A stretch of 64,000 nucleotides of DNA from Gemmatimonas sp. UBA7669 (GCF_002483225.1 NZ_DLHL01000042.1:88633-152632); one strand, 5' to 3'; positions 43,674 to 52,912 are shown, counted from the first letter of the stretch. Made by a program: numbers and translations. Notes: generated by a model from the sequence alone, not told the origin.

Positions 43674-44941
43674 ATCACACCCATGCCGCGCCGTTGCACG
43701 CTGCACCGACCATTGCCTCGCTCGATGCCATTCGCGCGCAGTTCCCCGCGCTGGCGCGGCGTGAAGGCGATGTGCCGGTGGCGTACTTCGACGGACCCGG
43801 TGGCACGCAGGTGCCACGTGCGGTGGTCGACGCCATGACGTACTACCTGCTGCATCACAACGCCAACACCCACTGGGCCTATCCCACCAGCGTGGAAACG
43901 GACGCCTTGCTGGCGCAGGCGCGCGCCACGCTGGCCGATTTCCTCGGCGCCTCCGCTGACGAGATCGCGTTTGGCAGCAACATGACCACGCTGCTGTTTC
44001 ACATCGCGCGCGCCATCGGACGGCAGTTGCAGCCGGGCGACGAAATCATCGTCACGGAGCTCGACCACCACGCCAATGTGGCGCCCTGGCAGGCGCTGGC
44101 ACGCGAGCGCGGGGTGGTGCTCAAGTGGTTGCCGCTCGATCTGACCACCTTCCGCCACGAGGCCGGTGCCCTCACGCGCCTCTTGTCGCCGCGCACGAAA
44201 GTGGTGGCCATCGGGGCCGCGTCCAACATGCTGGGCACCATCAGCGATGTGGCCGCGCTCGTAGCCGAGGCTCGCGCCGCTGGTGCACTCACCGTGGTCG
44301 ACGCGGTGCACTACGCGCCACATGCACTGGTTGACGCGGCCGCACTCGATGCGGACTTCGTGCTCTGCAGTGCCTACAAGTTCTACGGTCCGCATGTGGG
44401 TGTGGTGTACGGACGCGCGTCCACGGTGGCATCGCTCGATGTGCCGCGCCTCGAGCCGGCGCCTGACTGGGTGCCCGAGTGCCTCGAAACCGGCACGCAG
44501 AATCATGAGGGTATTGTCGGCGCTGCGGCGGCGGTGGAGTTTCTCGCCTCACTCAGCGGGGACGCGGGCGCACCGCGCCGCGAACGTCTGGCCCAGGCCA
44601 TGGCCGGGCTGCATGAGCGGGGTGAGGCGCTGCTGCAGCAACTGTGGGATGGTCTGCAGGCCATCGATGGCGTGACCGTGTACGGCCCGCCGCCCGGGAC
44701 ACCGCGCACCCCCACCGTCTCGTTCCGCGTGCACGGTGTGCCGTCGGAAGACGTGTCACGTGCGCTCGCGCCGCGTGGCCTGTATGTGTCGCACGGCGAC
44801 TTCTACGCCAGCACCATCGCACGCCGGCTTGGCGTGAGCGACGAAGGACTCGTGCGCGCGGGCTGTGCCTGCTACACCAGCGCTGATGAAGTGCAGCGCC
44901 TCGTGAGCAGCGTGGCCGATGTCGTGCGGGGCGCGCGCTGA
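43670..44941 (+). CDS. Cysteine desulfurase-like class V aminotransferase (VC1184 subfamily type)
   Basis: 423 aa PLP enzyme, fold type I. N-terminal YFDGPGGTQVPRAVVDAM, HHNANTHWAY, the cofactor block ELDHHANVAPW, PLP lysine in CSAYKFYGPHVG and a C-terminal VSHGDFYASTIARRLG segment. This pattern matches the VC1184-type cysteine desulfurase-like subfamily rather than SufS/IscS, and no Fe-S scaffold genes are nearby, so true desulfurase activity is doubtful. Zero-base gap to the following lipoprotein gene. Confidence 0.87.
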   Translation: MNHTHAAPLHAAPTIASLDAIRAQFPALARREGDVPVAYFDGPGGTQVPRAVVDAMTYYLLHHNANTHWAYPTSVETDALLAQARATLADFLGASADEIAFGSNMTTLLFHIARAIGRQLQPGDEIIVTELDHHANVAPWQALARERGVVLKWLPLDLTTFRHEAGALTRLLSPRTKVVAIGAASNMLGTISDVAALVAEARAAGALTVVDAVHYAPHALVDAAALDADFVLCSAYKFYGPHVGVVYGRASTVASLDVPRLEPAPDWVPECLETGTQNHEGIVGAAAAVEFLASLSGDAGAPRRERLAQAMAGLHERGEALLQQLWDGLQAIDGVTVYGPPPGTPRTPTVSFRVHGVPSEDVSRALAPRGLYVSHGDFYASTIARRLGVSDEGLVRAGCACYTSADEVQRLVSSVADVVRGAR

Positions 44942-46255
44942 ATGCCACCGGCCATACGTTCCCAGGCACGCCGCAGTCTCTCCATGGCCATGCTGGTTCT
45001 GGTGGCGGTGTCCTGCAAGGCCGACAGTCGCGCACCCGATGGCGCACTGACGGCGCCGTCGGCCGAGTTTCTCGTGGCCGCGGGCGACTCCACGTACTGG
45101 ATTCGCAGCAATGACGAGGGCATGCGGGTGCGCAGTGCTCCCATTCTGCTCACGCAGGTCGACGGGCGGCTCTTCGAGATCTTCATCGGTGACGAAGGCG
45201 CCGAGTATCCCGAGGCGTCGTTTGCCACCGCGCGGCTGTGGTCGCGGGCCATCGAGTCGCGCGACAGCACGCTGCTTTTTGCTGACAGCACCGTGCTCCG
45301 CGAACTCGCAGCCTGGCGCAAGGCGAATCCACGCGAAAGCGAAATCGATCCCAGCGCCGACGATGTGCCGGACGATCCGCAGACCATCGTGCAGGACGAC
45401 ATCGAAATCATCGACGCCCACGGCCCCTATCTCACCTTCGAGCACCTGCTCGACGTGGACATCGACGGCGGGCCCGAGCACATCCATACCGGCCGCCGCT
45501 ATGTCGTGGACGTGCGCACGGGACATCGCGCCAGCCTGGCCGACGTGCTGGGCGCAGAGGAGGCGGCCCGCGCGTTGGCAACGGCCCGCGCCAGTCTCAC
45601 ACAACTCACCGACAGCATTCGCGCAGCGGGAGCCTCGGGCGACGAGCGCGCAGCGGCGGCGGTGGAGTCGCTCGACAGCTTTGTCTTCGACAGCACCAGC
45701 TTCGGTATCACCGATGCCGGTCGTGAGCCCGCCATTGCCTTCATGGTGCCGGGCAAGGGTCCGGACGGCGAGGCGCTGGCCATGTATCTGCCGCCCATTC
45801 GCGTAAAGGCCCCCGTGTGGTGGACGCCGGTGCAGCGCATGCTGCCCGAATGGGCCGCGGACTCCTCGCTGGTGCGCTGGCGGCGGGAGCGCTACGACGT
45901 GCTGGCGCGGCCATCGGCAGAAGGCGACCTGCTTGCGCTTTCGCTGCAGGCCAAGGGCGCTCGCGATACGCTGGGCACCTGGCCCGTTACGACGGTTGCC
46001 GCGCCGGCGTATCAGCTCATCGCTCTCGAGTCGCCCCCACTCGACAGCGCGGCCCGTGCCGCGCTCGCGCGGGCCTTTGATGTATCCACCGCGCTCGATG
46101 GACTCGTGCAGCGCGCGCGGTTTTCCCCTTCACGCGGCCCCGCCTCACGCGCTTTCGCACCGCGCGGTTCCGCAGGACGCAGGTCTCCGTTTCGCAGCAC
46201 CTCAACGCCTCACACACTCCTGCAGAGCGTGTCGCACACTTTGAACCGTCCATGA
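44942..46255 (+). CDS. Hypothetical exported lipoprotein
   Basis: 437 aa with a lipoprotein signal (MLVLVAVSCKA; Cys near residue 25). Mature protein is acidic with TRP/TYR-poor linkers, including SAPILLTQVDGRLFEIFIGDEGAEYPE, and a middle region mentioning DVDIDGGPEHIHTGRRYVVD. No family recognised. The C-terminal ~50 residues are Ser/Arg/Pro-rich and look disordered. ATG directly follows the aminotransferase stop, and its stop overlaps the thioesterase start. Confidence 0.7.
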   Translation: MPPAIRSQARRSLSMAMLVLVAVSCKADSRAPDGALTAPSAEFLVAAGDSTYWIRSNDEGMRVRSAPILLTQVDGRLFEIFIGDEGAEYPEASFATARLWSRAIESRDSTLLFADSTVLRELAAWRKANPRESEIDPSADDVPDDPQTIVQDDIEIIDAHGPYLTFEHLLDVDIDGGPEHIHTGRRYVVDVRTGHRASLADVLGAEEAARALATARASLTQLTDSIRAAGASGDERAAAAVESLDSFVFDSTSFGITDAGREPAIAFMVPGKGPDGEALAMYLPPIRVKAPVWWTPVQRMLPEWAADSSLVRWRRERYDVLARPSAEGDLLALSLQAKGARDTLGTWPVTTVAAPAYQLIALESPPLDSAARAALARAFDVSTALDGLVQRARFSPSRGPASRAFAPRGSAGRRSPFRSTSTPHTLLQSVSHTLNRP

Positions 46256-46779
46256 CCGACCGCGCTCCGCGCCCCGTCTCCGCCTCCCAGCACGAGACCA
46301 GTGAACTCATCATGCCGCAGGATGCCAACATCCTCGGCCACGCCTTCGGTGGCGCCATCATGGCCATGGTGGACAAGGCCGCAGCGGTGTCTGCCTTCCG
46401 TCATGCCCGCACGGCCTGCGTCACCGCCAGCATTGATCGGGTGGACTTCCGCGAACCCATTCACGTGGGCGATCTGGTGACCTGCAAGGCCTCCGTGAAC
46501 TTCGTGGGCACCACGAGCATGGAAATCGGTGTGCGGGTGGAAGCCGAAGATCTCATCAGCGGCGCGCGGCGACACACCAATACCTGCTACCTGACGTTCG
46601 TGGCCATCGACCGTAATGGTCGGCCGGTGCCCATTCCCAAGGTGCTGCCGGAAACCGACGAACAGCAGCGACGTCACGAGGCCGCGCAGGCCCGCCGCCG
46701 CCGTCGCCTCGAAGAGCGTCAGGACGAGAAGCGCCAGGATGACCAGCGGCTCGACGACGCACGGGACGCCAGCCGCTGA
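46252..46779 (+). CDS. Hotdog-fold acyl-CoA thioesterase
   Basis: 175 aa with one hotdog domain of the YciA/BACH type: SELIMPQDANILGHAFGGAIMAMVDKAAA holds the conserved N/D active-site region and helix, followed by VDFREPIHVGDLVTCKASVNFVG and HTNTCYLTFVAID. Hydrolyses acyl-CoA thioesters; chain-length specificity unknown. A strongly charged Arg/Glu/Asp tail (about residues 140-175) is unusual. ATGA overlap with the lipoprotein gene. Confidence 0.88.
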   Translation: MTDRAPRPVSASQHETSELIMPQDANILGHAFGGAIMAMVDKAAAVSAFRHARTACVTASIDRVDFREPIHVGDLVTCKASVNFVGTTSMEIGVRVEAEDLISGARRHTNTCYLTFVAIDRNGRPVPIPKVLPETDEQQRRHEAAQARRRRRLEERQDEKRQDDQRLDDARDASR

Positions 46780-46791
46780 CCCTGGCCCCGT

Positions 46792-48033
46792 ATGTCGTCT
46801 ACTGAAGCACTGCGCATTCCCAATTTCCGACGCTACATCCTCGCGCTGTTCACACTGACCCTGGGCATTCAAATCCAGGGCACGGTGGTGGGGTGGCAGA
46901 TCTACGACCTCACGCGCGATCCGCTCGCGCTGGGGCTGGTGGGGTTGGCGGAGGCACTGCCGGCCATCAGCATGGCGCTCTACGCGGGCCATGTGGCGGA
47001 CAACCACGACCGGCGCCGCATTGCACTCATCGCCCTGAGTGTGCTGGTCGGCTGCTCGCTCGCCCTCTGGTGGTTGGCGGCGCCCACGCCGGCCGGACTC
47101 GGTGCGCTCACTTCTCCGGCTCGCGTGCGCGCCATCTACGCGGTGATCGTGGTGAGTGGCGTGGCGCGGGCGTTTCTGCAGCCATCACGGCAGGCACTCA
47201 GCGCGGAACTCGTGCCGCGCGAGTTGTACAAGAACGCCGTGACCTGGCGCAGCGGTTCGTGGCAGATGGCGGCCGTGCTTGGTCCGGCCCTCGGAGGCCT
47301 GCTGTACGCGGCGGGTGGCCTGACGCTCAGCTACGCCGTGGACGCCGCGCTCATGGCGCTGGCGGTGGTGTGGCTGCTGCGTGTGAAGCATCGCTCGCCG
47401 GTGCGCGAAACGAGCAACGAACCGATCTCGCGCAGCATCATGGGCGGCCTGCGCTTTGTGTTCGGCGACGCGCTGCTGCTTTCGGCGCTCACACTCGATC
47501 TGTTCTCGGTCCTCTTTGGCGGGGCCATTGCGCTGCTGCCGATTTTTGCCGGAGACATTCTGAATGCCGGCCCCACCGGCCTTGGACTCCTGCGGGCCGC
47601 ACCGGCCGTCGGGGCCGTGGTGTCGAGCGTGCTGCTCACGCGCTTTCCGCCCTTTGCGCACACGGGGCGCAACCTGCTCATGGCCGTGAGCGCCTATGGC
47701 CTCTTCACCATTGGCTTCGGGCTCAGTCGCTCATTGCCGCTGTCCGTGGCCATGTTGGTGCTGGCCGGCGCGAGTGACATGGTCAGTGTGGTCATTCGCA
47801 GTCTCATGCTGCAGATGCGCACACCCGAGGCCCTGCTGGGACGCGTGTCGAGCGTGAATCAGATCTTCATCGGCAGCTCGAACGAAATCGGCGCCTTTGA
47901 AAGCGGCCTGACCGCACGCTGGTGGGGTGCGGTGGCCTCGGTGGTGGTGGGTGGTGTGGCCACGCTCGGTGTCGTGGCCACCGTGGCCTGGCGTGTCCCG
48001 TCGCTGCGTCGACTCAAACAGTTGGCGAGCTGA
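46792..48033 (+). CDS. MFS transporter, EntS/DHA3-like
   Basis: 413 aa with 12 predicted membrane segments. Signature loop between TM2 and TM3: GHVADNHDRRRIAL. The N-terminal IPNFRRYILALFTLTLGIQIQGTVVGWQIYDLT fits the enterobactin-exporter-like DHA3 branch. Probably an exporter; no siderophore genes are near. Last gene of the plus-strand operon (12 nt after the thioesterase); its 3' end overlaps the convergent RNase Z by 20 nt. Confidence 0.87.
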   Translation: MSSTEALRIPNFRRYILALFTLTLGIQIQGTVVGWQIYDLTRDPLALGLVGLAEALPAISMALYAGHVADNHDRRRIALIALSVLVGCSLALWWLAAPTPAGLGALTSPARVRAIYAVIVVSGVARAFLQPSRQALSAELVPRELYKNAVTWRSGSWQMAAVLGPALGGLLYAAGGLTLSYAVDAALMALAVVWLLRVKHRSPVRETSNEPISRSIMGGLRFVFGDALLLSALTLDLFSVLFGGAIALLPIFAGDILNAGPTGLGLLRAAPAVGAVVSSVLLTRFPPFAHTGRNLLMAVSAYGLFTIGFGLSRSLPLSVAMLVLAGASDMVSVVIRSLMLQMRTPEALLGRVSSVNQIFIGSSNEIGAFESGLTARWWGAVASVVVGGVATLGVVATVAWRVPSLRRLKQLAS

Positions 48034-48967
48034 GCGCCGCCGCCAGTTCTTCCGTCAGCGGGATCTCCACTTCGGTGCCGTCCTTGGCCACCTGCGTGGC
48101 GGCAAACACCTGACGCGCCTCGCGCTCGAGTTCGCGCGCGTTCTGTGAGTAGCGTGCCGAGATGTGCGTGAGCACCAGCTGCCGCACACCCGCGGCCTTT
48201 GCCACCTCGGCGGCTTCACGCGCCGTGCTGTGCCCGGTTTCCAGCGCACGCTGCGCTTCCTCGTCGGCAAAGGTGGCCTCGTGGATGAGCACGTCGGCGT
48301 CCTGCGCCGCGGCAATGGTGGCCGCGCAGGGGCGCGTGTCACCCGTCAGCACGATGCGCCGTCCACGACGTGGTTCGCCCACCAGCACCGAGGCCGGGAT
48401 GATGCGACCGTCCTCGAGCGTGACGGACTCACCGCGATGAATGCGCCCCCAGAGCGGACCCTCCGGAATGCCCAGCTCACGGGCCAGATCGGGGTTGAAT
48501 CGCCCCTTTCGCTCCTCTTCGATCAATGCATAGCCCAGTGACACCGAGGGCCCGTGCTCAACGGGAAAGGCCTCAATGCGGTACTCACCGCGTGACAGCG
48601 AGGCTCCACTGTCGAGCTCGGTTATGTCTATGGGAAATGTGGTGCGCTCGCCACCCAAACTGATGCATTGACGCAACGTCTTGGCCGCTCCACGGGGGGT
48701 CCACACCCGCAGCCGCTCCGTTCGCGCCTGGAGGGACAGCGTACGGATGAGTCCGGTAACACCGAGGATGTGGTCGGAGTGCGTGTGCGTAATGAAGAGG
48801 TCTTCAAACGCAAACGACACCCCGTAGCGCATCATCTGACGCTGTGTGCCCTCGCCGCAGTCGAAGAGCATGGTCTGCCCTTCCCGAATGATGGCAAGGG
48901 AACTGACCCCCCGTTCAACGGTGGGGCGGGAGGCGGCGGTGCCGAGAAAGCGGACGAGCAAAGGCAT
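48014..48967 (-). CDS. rnz: Ribonuclease Z
   Basis: 317 aa metallo-beta-lactamase-fold tRNA 3'-processing endonuclease. The metal-binding HTHSDHILG is near residue 62, with FDCGEGTQRQMMRYG before it, VEHGPSVSLGY, TGDTRP and the C-terminal HISARYSQN as in bacterial RNase Z. tRNA-Ala at 52975 (and probably tRNA-Gln) is encoded without a 3' CCA, consistent with a need for this enzyme plus CCA addition. A TATATT box ends 6 nt before the ATG, suggesting a leaderless mRNA. Confidence 0.95.
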   Translation of the reverse strand: MPLLVRFLGTAASRPTVERGVSSLAIIREGQTMLFDCGEGTQRQMMRYGVSFAFEDLFITHTHSDHILGVTGLIRTLSLQARTERLRVWTPRGAAKTLRQCISLGGERTTFPIDITELDSGASLSRGEYRIEAFPVEHGPSVSLGYALIEEERKGRFNPDLARELGIPEGPLWGRIHRGESVTLEDGRIIPASVLVGEPRRGRRIVLTGDTRPCAATIAAAQDADVLIHEATFADEEAQRALETGHSTAREAAEVAKAAGVRQLVLTHISARYSQNARELEREARQVFAATQVAKDGTEVEIPLTEELAAALSSPTV

Positions 48968-48973
48968 GGCCCC

Positions 48974-48979
48974 AATATA
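48974..48979 (-). promoter_or_regulatory. -10-like element of rnz, leaderless context
   Basis: TATATT on the minus strand, 6 nt before the ATG at 48967. No convincing -35. Confidence 0.4.
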
Positions 48980-49201
48980 GGCGGGTCGGCCGTTGGACCC
49001 GGCCCTGAAGCCGGCGTCACCCGCGCCGGAGGGCAGGTGGTGGACTCATGTGGAAACCTCAGCTGCGGGTCAACCTGACTGAGCGGTCCGGCCCGCCCTT
49101 TGCAGAGAGATGTGTGTGAGTTCCCTGCGACGACTGCAGGTGCCGCCTGGCGCCGCGCGGCCGCTGCATCAATCGTTCACTTCCGGACGGCCGGGGGGCG
49201 T

Positions 49202-49645
49202 ATGACCGGAAAGAGCCGACGCGGATTCGCGTCCATGGACCCCGCGCGACAGCGCGAGATTGCCAGTAAGGGTGGGCGTGCAGCCCACGAGATGGGAACG
49301 GCCCACGAGTGGTCGTCGGATGAAGCCCGCGAGGCGGGTCGGAAGGGTGGCGTGACCGTGAGCCGCGACCGCGCGCACATGGCGGCCATTGGTCGCGAGG
49401 GGGGCGAGTCGCGTTCGGCAGCGGCGCGCACGGCTCGTACGCAGCAGCCCGTGCGCGGCAGTGAGCGCGGCGGTGAACGCGAAATTCCCATGCCCATTGC
49501 TGCACGCAGCGATGCGCGGGGCGATTCGCGGGGCGATTCGCGGGGCGATTCGCGGGCGGATGTCGGCCGCGATCGTGTGCCGGCGGTCCGGCCGGCCATC
49601 CCCATCGATCGTGGCAAGACCGAGGGACCACGCGCGTCCACTTGA
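49202..49645 (+). CDS. KGG-motif (YciG/GsiB-like) stress protein
   Basis: 147 aa hydrophilic protein. Two KGG-type repeats: RRGFASMDPARQREIASKGGRAAH and REAGRKGGVTVSRDRAHMAAIGREGGE, as in glucose-starvation and general-stress proteins. The C-terminal half is disordered and contains three RGDS units encoded by a 12-bp repeat (49518-49553). ATG at 49202 after a G-rich stretch. No partner gene; followed by a strong terminator. Likely a stress-induced small protein. Confidence 0.8.
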   Translation: MTGKSRRGFASMDPARQREIASKGGRAAHEMGTAHEWSSDEAREAGRKGGVTVSRDRAHMAAIGREGGESRSAAARTARTQQPVRGSERGGEREIPMPIAARSDARGDSRGDSRGDSRADVGRDRVPAVRPAIPIDRGKTEGPRAST

Positions 49646-49675
49646 GTGTTGCTTTCCATTCGTAAGTCGTAGGAC

Positions 49676-49719
49676 AACGGCGCCGAGTTCTCCGTGAGAA
49701 CCTCGGCGCCGTTGTTTTT
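49676..49719 (+). terminator. Rho-independent terminator after the KGG gene
   Basis: Perfect 12-nt arms AACGGCGCCGAG (49676-49687) and CTCGGCGCCGTT (49702-49713) around a 14-nt loop, followed by GTTTTT. Orientation is plus; no A-tract on the other side. Confidence 0.9.
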
Positions 49720-49741
49720 CTGGCTGAAGTGGATTCTGCCC

Positions 49742-50222
49742 GATCCGTGTCATCCGCGACAAGGTAGCTCGACCCAAACGGCCTCTCTCTGCGCCCTCCG
49801 TCCCTCCGTCACTCTGCGTGAGCTGTTGACGGTCTGGCTTCTGCACCGACGCTTGTTGCCAAGGCGAGATCGTCAACAGCTCACGCAGAGAAGGGGAGGA
49901 AGGGAGGGCGCAGAGAGAACCGGCTCGGGTTGCACAGCCTTGTCGCGGATGACGCGGATTGGGCGGAAACCACACGGATCAATCATGAGAGCCAATCCGT
50001 AGACGATCGACCTCTCTGCGCTCTCTGCGGTTCTCTTGCAGTTCTCTGCGTGAGCTGTTGACGGTCTGGCTTCTACACCGACGCTTGTTGCCAAGGCGAG
50101 ATCGCTAACAGCTCACGGAGATAAGGAAGAAAGGAGGTCGCAGAGAGCAGCTGTCTGGGTTGAACCGCCTTGTCGCGGATGACGCGGATTGGGCGGAAAC
50201 CACACGGATCAGACATGAGAGC
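49742..50222. repeat. Tandemly duplicated palindromic intergenic element
   Basis: This 625-nt non-coding stretch (49646-50270) holds two copies of a ~212-nt unit: about 49781-49992 and 50011-50222. Each has a central long hairpin with arms TGCGTGAGCTGTTGAC and its complement (49815-49885 in copy 1), nested inside purine/pyrimidine-rich outer arms (CTCTCTGCG and CGCAGAGAG). Both end with TTGTCGCGGATGACGCGGAT, and copy 1 also has the inverted partner of that segment at 49743-49763. I see no gene here. It looks like a miniature mobile or REP-like repeat. Confidence 0.85.
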
Positions 50223-50270
50223 CACTACACACCCGTGCGGGCCCTTTTCTGCTACGGAGTGCGCGTGCAG

Positions 50271-51287
50271 CTAGGCGGGAAAGCGCGTCGCCAGCGCATC
50301 CAATCGTGTGCGGTCGACATTGCGACCGGAGACCAGCGCCACCACCGGTCCATGACTCGAGAATGCCAGCGCTTCCGGCCCGGCGCCATCACGCAACATG
50401 CAGCCGTGTTGCAGCGCAGCCACCGTCACGGCGCCCGCGCCTTCCACGGTGAGCCCCAGCGTGCGCTCGAGCCACAGCATGCTCCGTGCGAGATCGTCTT
50501 CGCGCACGAGGCCCAGTTGGTCGGCGCAGGTCTGACCGATGTGCAGTGCGTCTTCATCGACCTGCCCGGCGAGGCCATCGGCCAGCGTGGGAGTGACGGG
50601 AATGTCCACCACCTGGCCGGCGCGCACGCTCCGGGTCATGGCCGATGTTTCTTCGCTCTGCACCCCGATGACTCGCACCTCTGGGGCGAGACGACGCAGT
50701 ACGGCGCCCATGCCACCCAGCAAGCCGCCGCCCCCGGTGCAGATGAGCACCGTGCGCACATCGGGACGCTCAGCGAGAATCTCCAGCGCGACGGTGCCCT
50801 GTCCGGCCAGCAGGTCGAGCCCGAGACAGGGATTGATGAAGCGCAGCCCCTCGCGCTCCGCGTGCGCCTTGGCCAGCACCATGGCCGCGTCGTAGTCGGG
50901 CGCGTCGTCATTGACCACCGCGCCCAGGGCGCGAATACCGTCCTTCTTGACCTGTGGGGCGGTGCTGGGCACATAAAGCATGGCCGGCGCCCCGAACGCC
51001 TGCGCGGCAAATGCCACCCCCAGACCATGATTGCCGGCGCTCGAGGCCACCACACCCCGCGATCGATCCTCGGCGCTCATGCGTGAGAGCACGGTGTACG
51101 CTCCGCGCACCTTGAATGAGCCGGTGGGGTTCTCCAGTTCGAGCTTGAGCAGCACCTCCACACCCAGCGCCTCGGACAGCGGCGCGCAGGGAACAAGGCG
51201 GCTCGGCTTCATGATGGCCTGCAGCCCGGCGGCGGCGGAGTGCACCGATTCGACTGCAGGCAGGATGCGAGGATCGAGCGTGGTCAT
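50271..51287 (-). CDS. Threonine/serine dehydratase family PLP enzyme
   Basis: 338 aa fold-type II PLP enzyme. PLP lysine in GSFKVRGAYTVLS near residue 56, cofactor-binding SSAGNHGLGVAFAA, and the glycine-rich phosphate loop TGGGGLLGGMG. No C-terminal ACT regulatory domain, so it resembles catabolic/biodegradative threonine dehydratase or serine racemase-like enzymes. Starts at 51287 (MTTLDPR), 6 nt after a TACATT box (51294-51299), suggesting a leaderless mRNA; upstream in-frame residues to 51413 would lie in the photolyase gene. Confidence 0.88.
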   Translation of the reverse strand: MTTLDPRILPAVESVHSAAAGLQAIMKPSRLVPCAPLSEALGVEVLLKLELENPTGSFKVRGAYTVLSRMSAEDRSRGVVASSAGNHGLGVAFAAQAFGAPAMLYVPSTAPQVKKDGIRALGAVVNDDAPDYDAAMVLAKAHAEREGLRFINPCLGLDLLAGQGTVALEILAERPDVRTVLICTGGGGLLGGMGAVLRRLAPEVRVIGVQSEETSAMTRSVRAGQVVDIPVTPTLADGLAGQVDEDALHIGQTCADQLGLVREDDLARSMLWLERTLGLTVEGAGAVTVAALQHGCMLRDGAGPEALAFSSHGPVVALVSGRNVDRTRLDALATRFPA

Positions 51288-51293
51288 GCCTGG

Positions 51294-51299
51294 AATGTA
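51294..51299 (-). promoter_or_regulatory. -10-like element of the threonine/serine dehydratase gene
   Basis: TACATT on the minus strand, 6 nt before the ATG at 51287. Confidence 0.35.
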
Positions 51300-51321
51300 C
51301 TGTGCGGGCCCATGGCTCTGC

Positions 51322-52791
51322 CTACAGCAGTCGTGTGCCCTGCACGCGGGCGATGTAGCCTGCCACGTCGAACTTGAGCTTCGCGCGTGACGTGACCATG
51401 GGCCGGATGCCACCCCAGATTGGCTTGTTGCCCCAGGGCCGGTCCCAGAGCCCGAGACACCACATGATGCCGCCCACGCTGTTCGGATCCCGTCCGTCGA
51501 GCGCGTACTTGTCGTTGAGGTGAAACAGCCAGGCGCGCGCCTGCTCGTACGACTCCGTCCAAAGCAGCACCGTCTTGCCCCAGAGCATGCGCGGATAGTT
51601 GTGAATGATGCCCTCGTTCACCAACTCTGTCTGCGCTGCGTTCCACAGGGCGTCGCCCGTGCGCGCCTGCTCCAGCGTGTCGAGGTCATAGAGCACAGGC
51701 CGCGGGTCGTTGACGTGCTCCTGCATGGTGCGCTGCACCCATGCGGGCAGGCTGTCCAACTGATCGAAACGCGGCGTGCGGATGCACCAGTTGAACGACA
51801 GCTCGCGCCAGGTGGTGACCTGTTGCACGAAGGCGTCGACACTGGCGCGGTCTGCGCCGGACATGCGCGCCGCGCGCACCACTTCAGCGCCTGAGACGTG
51901 CCCGAAGTGCAGGTAGGGCGAAAGGCGCGACGTGCCCAGCGCGTCACTGGCTTCGTTGCGATGCGTGTCGTAGCCCGGCAGCGCCTGCTGCACGAAGCGC
52001 GAGAGATGCTGCAACGCGGCGCTTCGTCCTCCGGACATGGGTAGCGCCCGCACACTGTGGTCGATCTCGCAGCCGGCCACGGCGGCCGCAATCTCTTCGT
52101 CGCTCATGCGCGCGAGCGGCAGCGCGACCAGTCCGCCGCCTTCAGCCACGATAGCACGCAGTGACGCGGCAAGCGACGGGGACACCGCCACGGTGGGCCA
52201 GGCCTCAGCCATCGGCTCGAGACTGTGATCGAGCACCTTGGCAATCTTGGGGCGAATGGTGCGGGCGGCGAATTCCGCCTTCTCAAAGAGCCCGCTCGGC
52301 ACCGAGCACACACTGTCGATGGCCAGCACACGGCAGTCGCAGCGTTCAGCCAGTCGCAGGCTGCGCTCCAGCACACCCGCCGTGGGAAACAGGTCGGTGA
52401 ACACCACATAGGCTCGCGCGGCGAGGCGATCGACAACCCGCCGATCATCGTCGCGCCGGGCACGCAGCACGAACTGGTAGTGCAGTCCGAGCGATTCAGC
52501 GCGGCGTGCCGTCTCACGTGCACCCTGCAGCATGAACGTGTGGTGACGGTCGCTCGCGTGCGGATACGTGGGGTCGAGCCCCTGATGAATGACGAGCGGC
52601 AATTGCAGGCGGTTGGCCGTGCGTATCGCTGCGCGCAGCGCCCAGTTCTCGTCGAGGCGATGTGTGGATTGCATCCAGTACAGCACGTACTCGCCGCCTG
52701 GGCGATACGTCTTGCCGTTCAGGTCGCGTGTGCGCGGCACGAGTTGGTCGCGCACATAGTCGCTGTCGAGAGCGTGCATCGTCGTCGGCAT
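51322..52791 (-). CDS. phr: Class II-type deoxyribodipyrimidine photolyase
   Basis: 489 aa FAD-dependent enzyme that uses light to reverse cyclobutane pyrimidine dimers. The N-terminal photolyase domain (VLYWMQSTHRLDENWAL) and C-terminal FAD domain show LSPYLHFGHVSG, ELSFNWC and the block LWGKTVLLWTESYEQA followed by KYALDGRDPNSVGGIMWCLGLWDRPWGNK, the class II pattern. Several ATGs near the start: 52818, 52803, 52791 and 52779; a TATGAT box just before 52791 favours that one. A stand-alone repair gene not sharing the operator of the 1-12 kb genes. Confidence 0.9.
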   Translation of the reverse strand: MPTTMHALDSDYVRDQLVPRTRDLNGKTYRPGGEYVLYWMQSTHRLDENWALRAAIRTANRLQLPLVIHQGLDPTYPHASDRHHTFMLQGARETARRAESLGLHYQFVLRARRDDDRRVVDRLAARAYVVFTDLFPTAGVLERSLRLAERCDCRVLAIDSVCSVPSGLFEKAEFAARTIRPKIAKVLDHSLEPMAEAWPTVAVSPSLAASLRAIVAEGGGLVALPLARMSDEEIAAAVAGCEIDHSVRALPMSGGRSAALQHLSRFVQQALPGYDTHRNEASDALGTSRLSPYLHFGHVSGAEVVRAARMSGADRASVDAFVQQVTTWRELSFNWCIRTPRFDQLDSLPAWVQRTMQEHVNDPRPVLYDLDTLEQARTGDALWNAAQTELVNEGIIHNYPRMLWGKTVLLWTESYEQARAWLFHLNDKYALDGRDPNSVGGIMWCLGLWDRPWGNKPIWGGIRPMVTSRAKLKFDVAGYIARVQGTRLL

Positions 52792-52884
52792 GGCTGGCGT
52801 CATCATACGGGTGCGCAACGCGTGCGCACCAGCGGCGGTGCCCGCGGCACTACCCGCGCCGTGGTTGGTCGGTCATTGCCTACC

Positions 52885-52912
52885 TTGACACTCGACTGCG
52901 ACCGGCTAGCTT
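52885..52912 (+). promoter_or_regulatory. Promoter of tRNA-Ala
   Basis: TTGACA (52885-52890), 16-nt spacer, TAGCTT (52907-52912). A GC-rich leader hairpin GGCCCCGC/GCGGGGCC (52931-52955) follows, before the tRNA at 52975. Confidence 0.65.

Noticed and set aside
49518..49553. RGD repeats as a cell-adhesion signal
   Set aside because: The RGDS units come from a 12-bp minisatellite in a disordered tail of a cytoplasmic-type KGG protein with no signal peptide.
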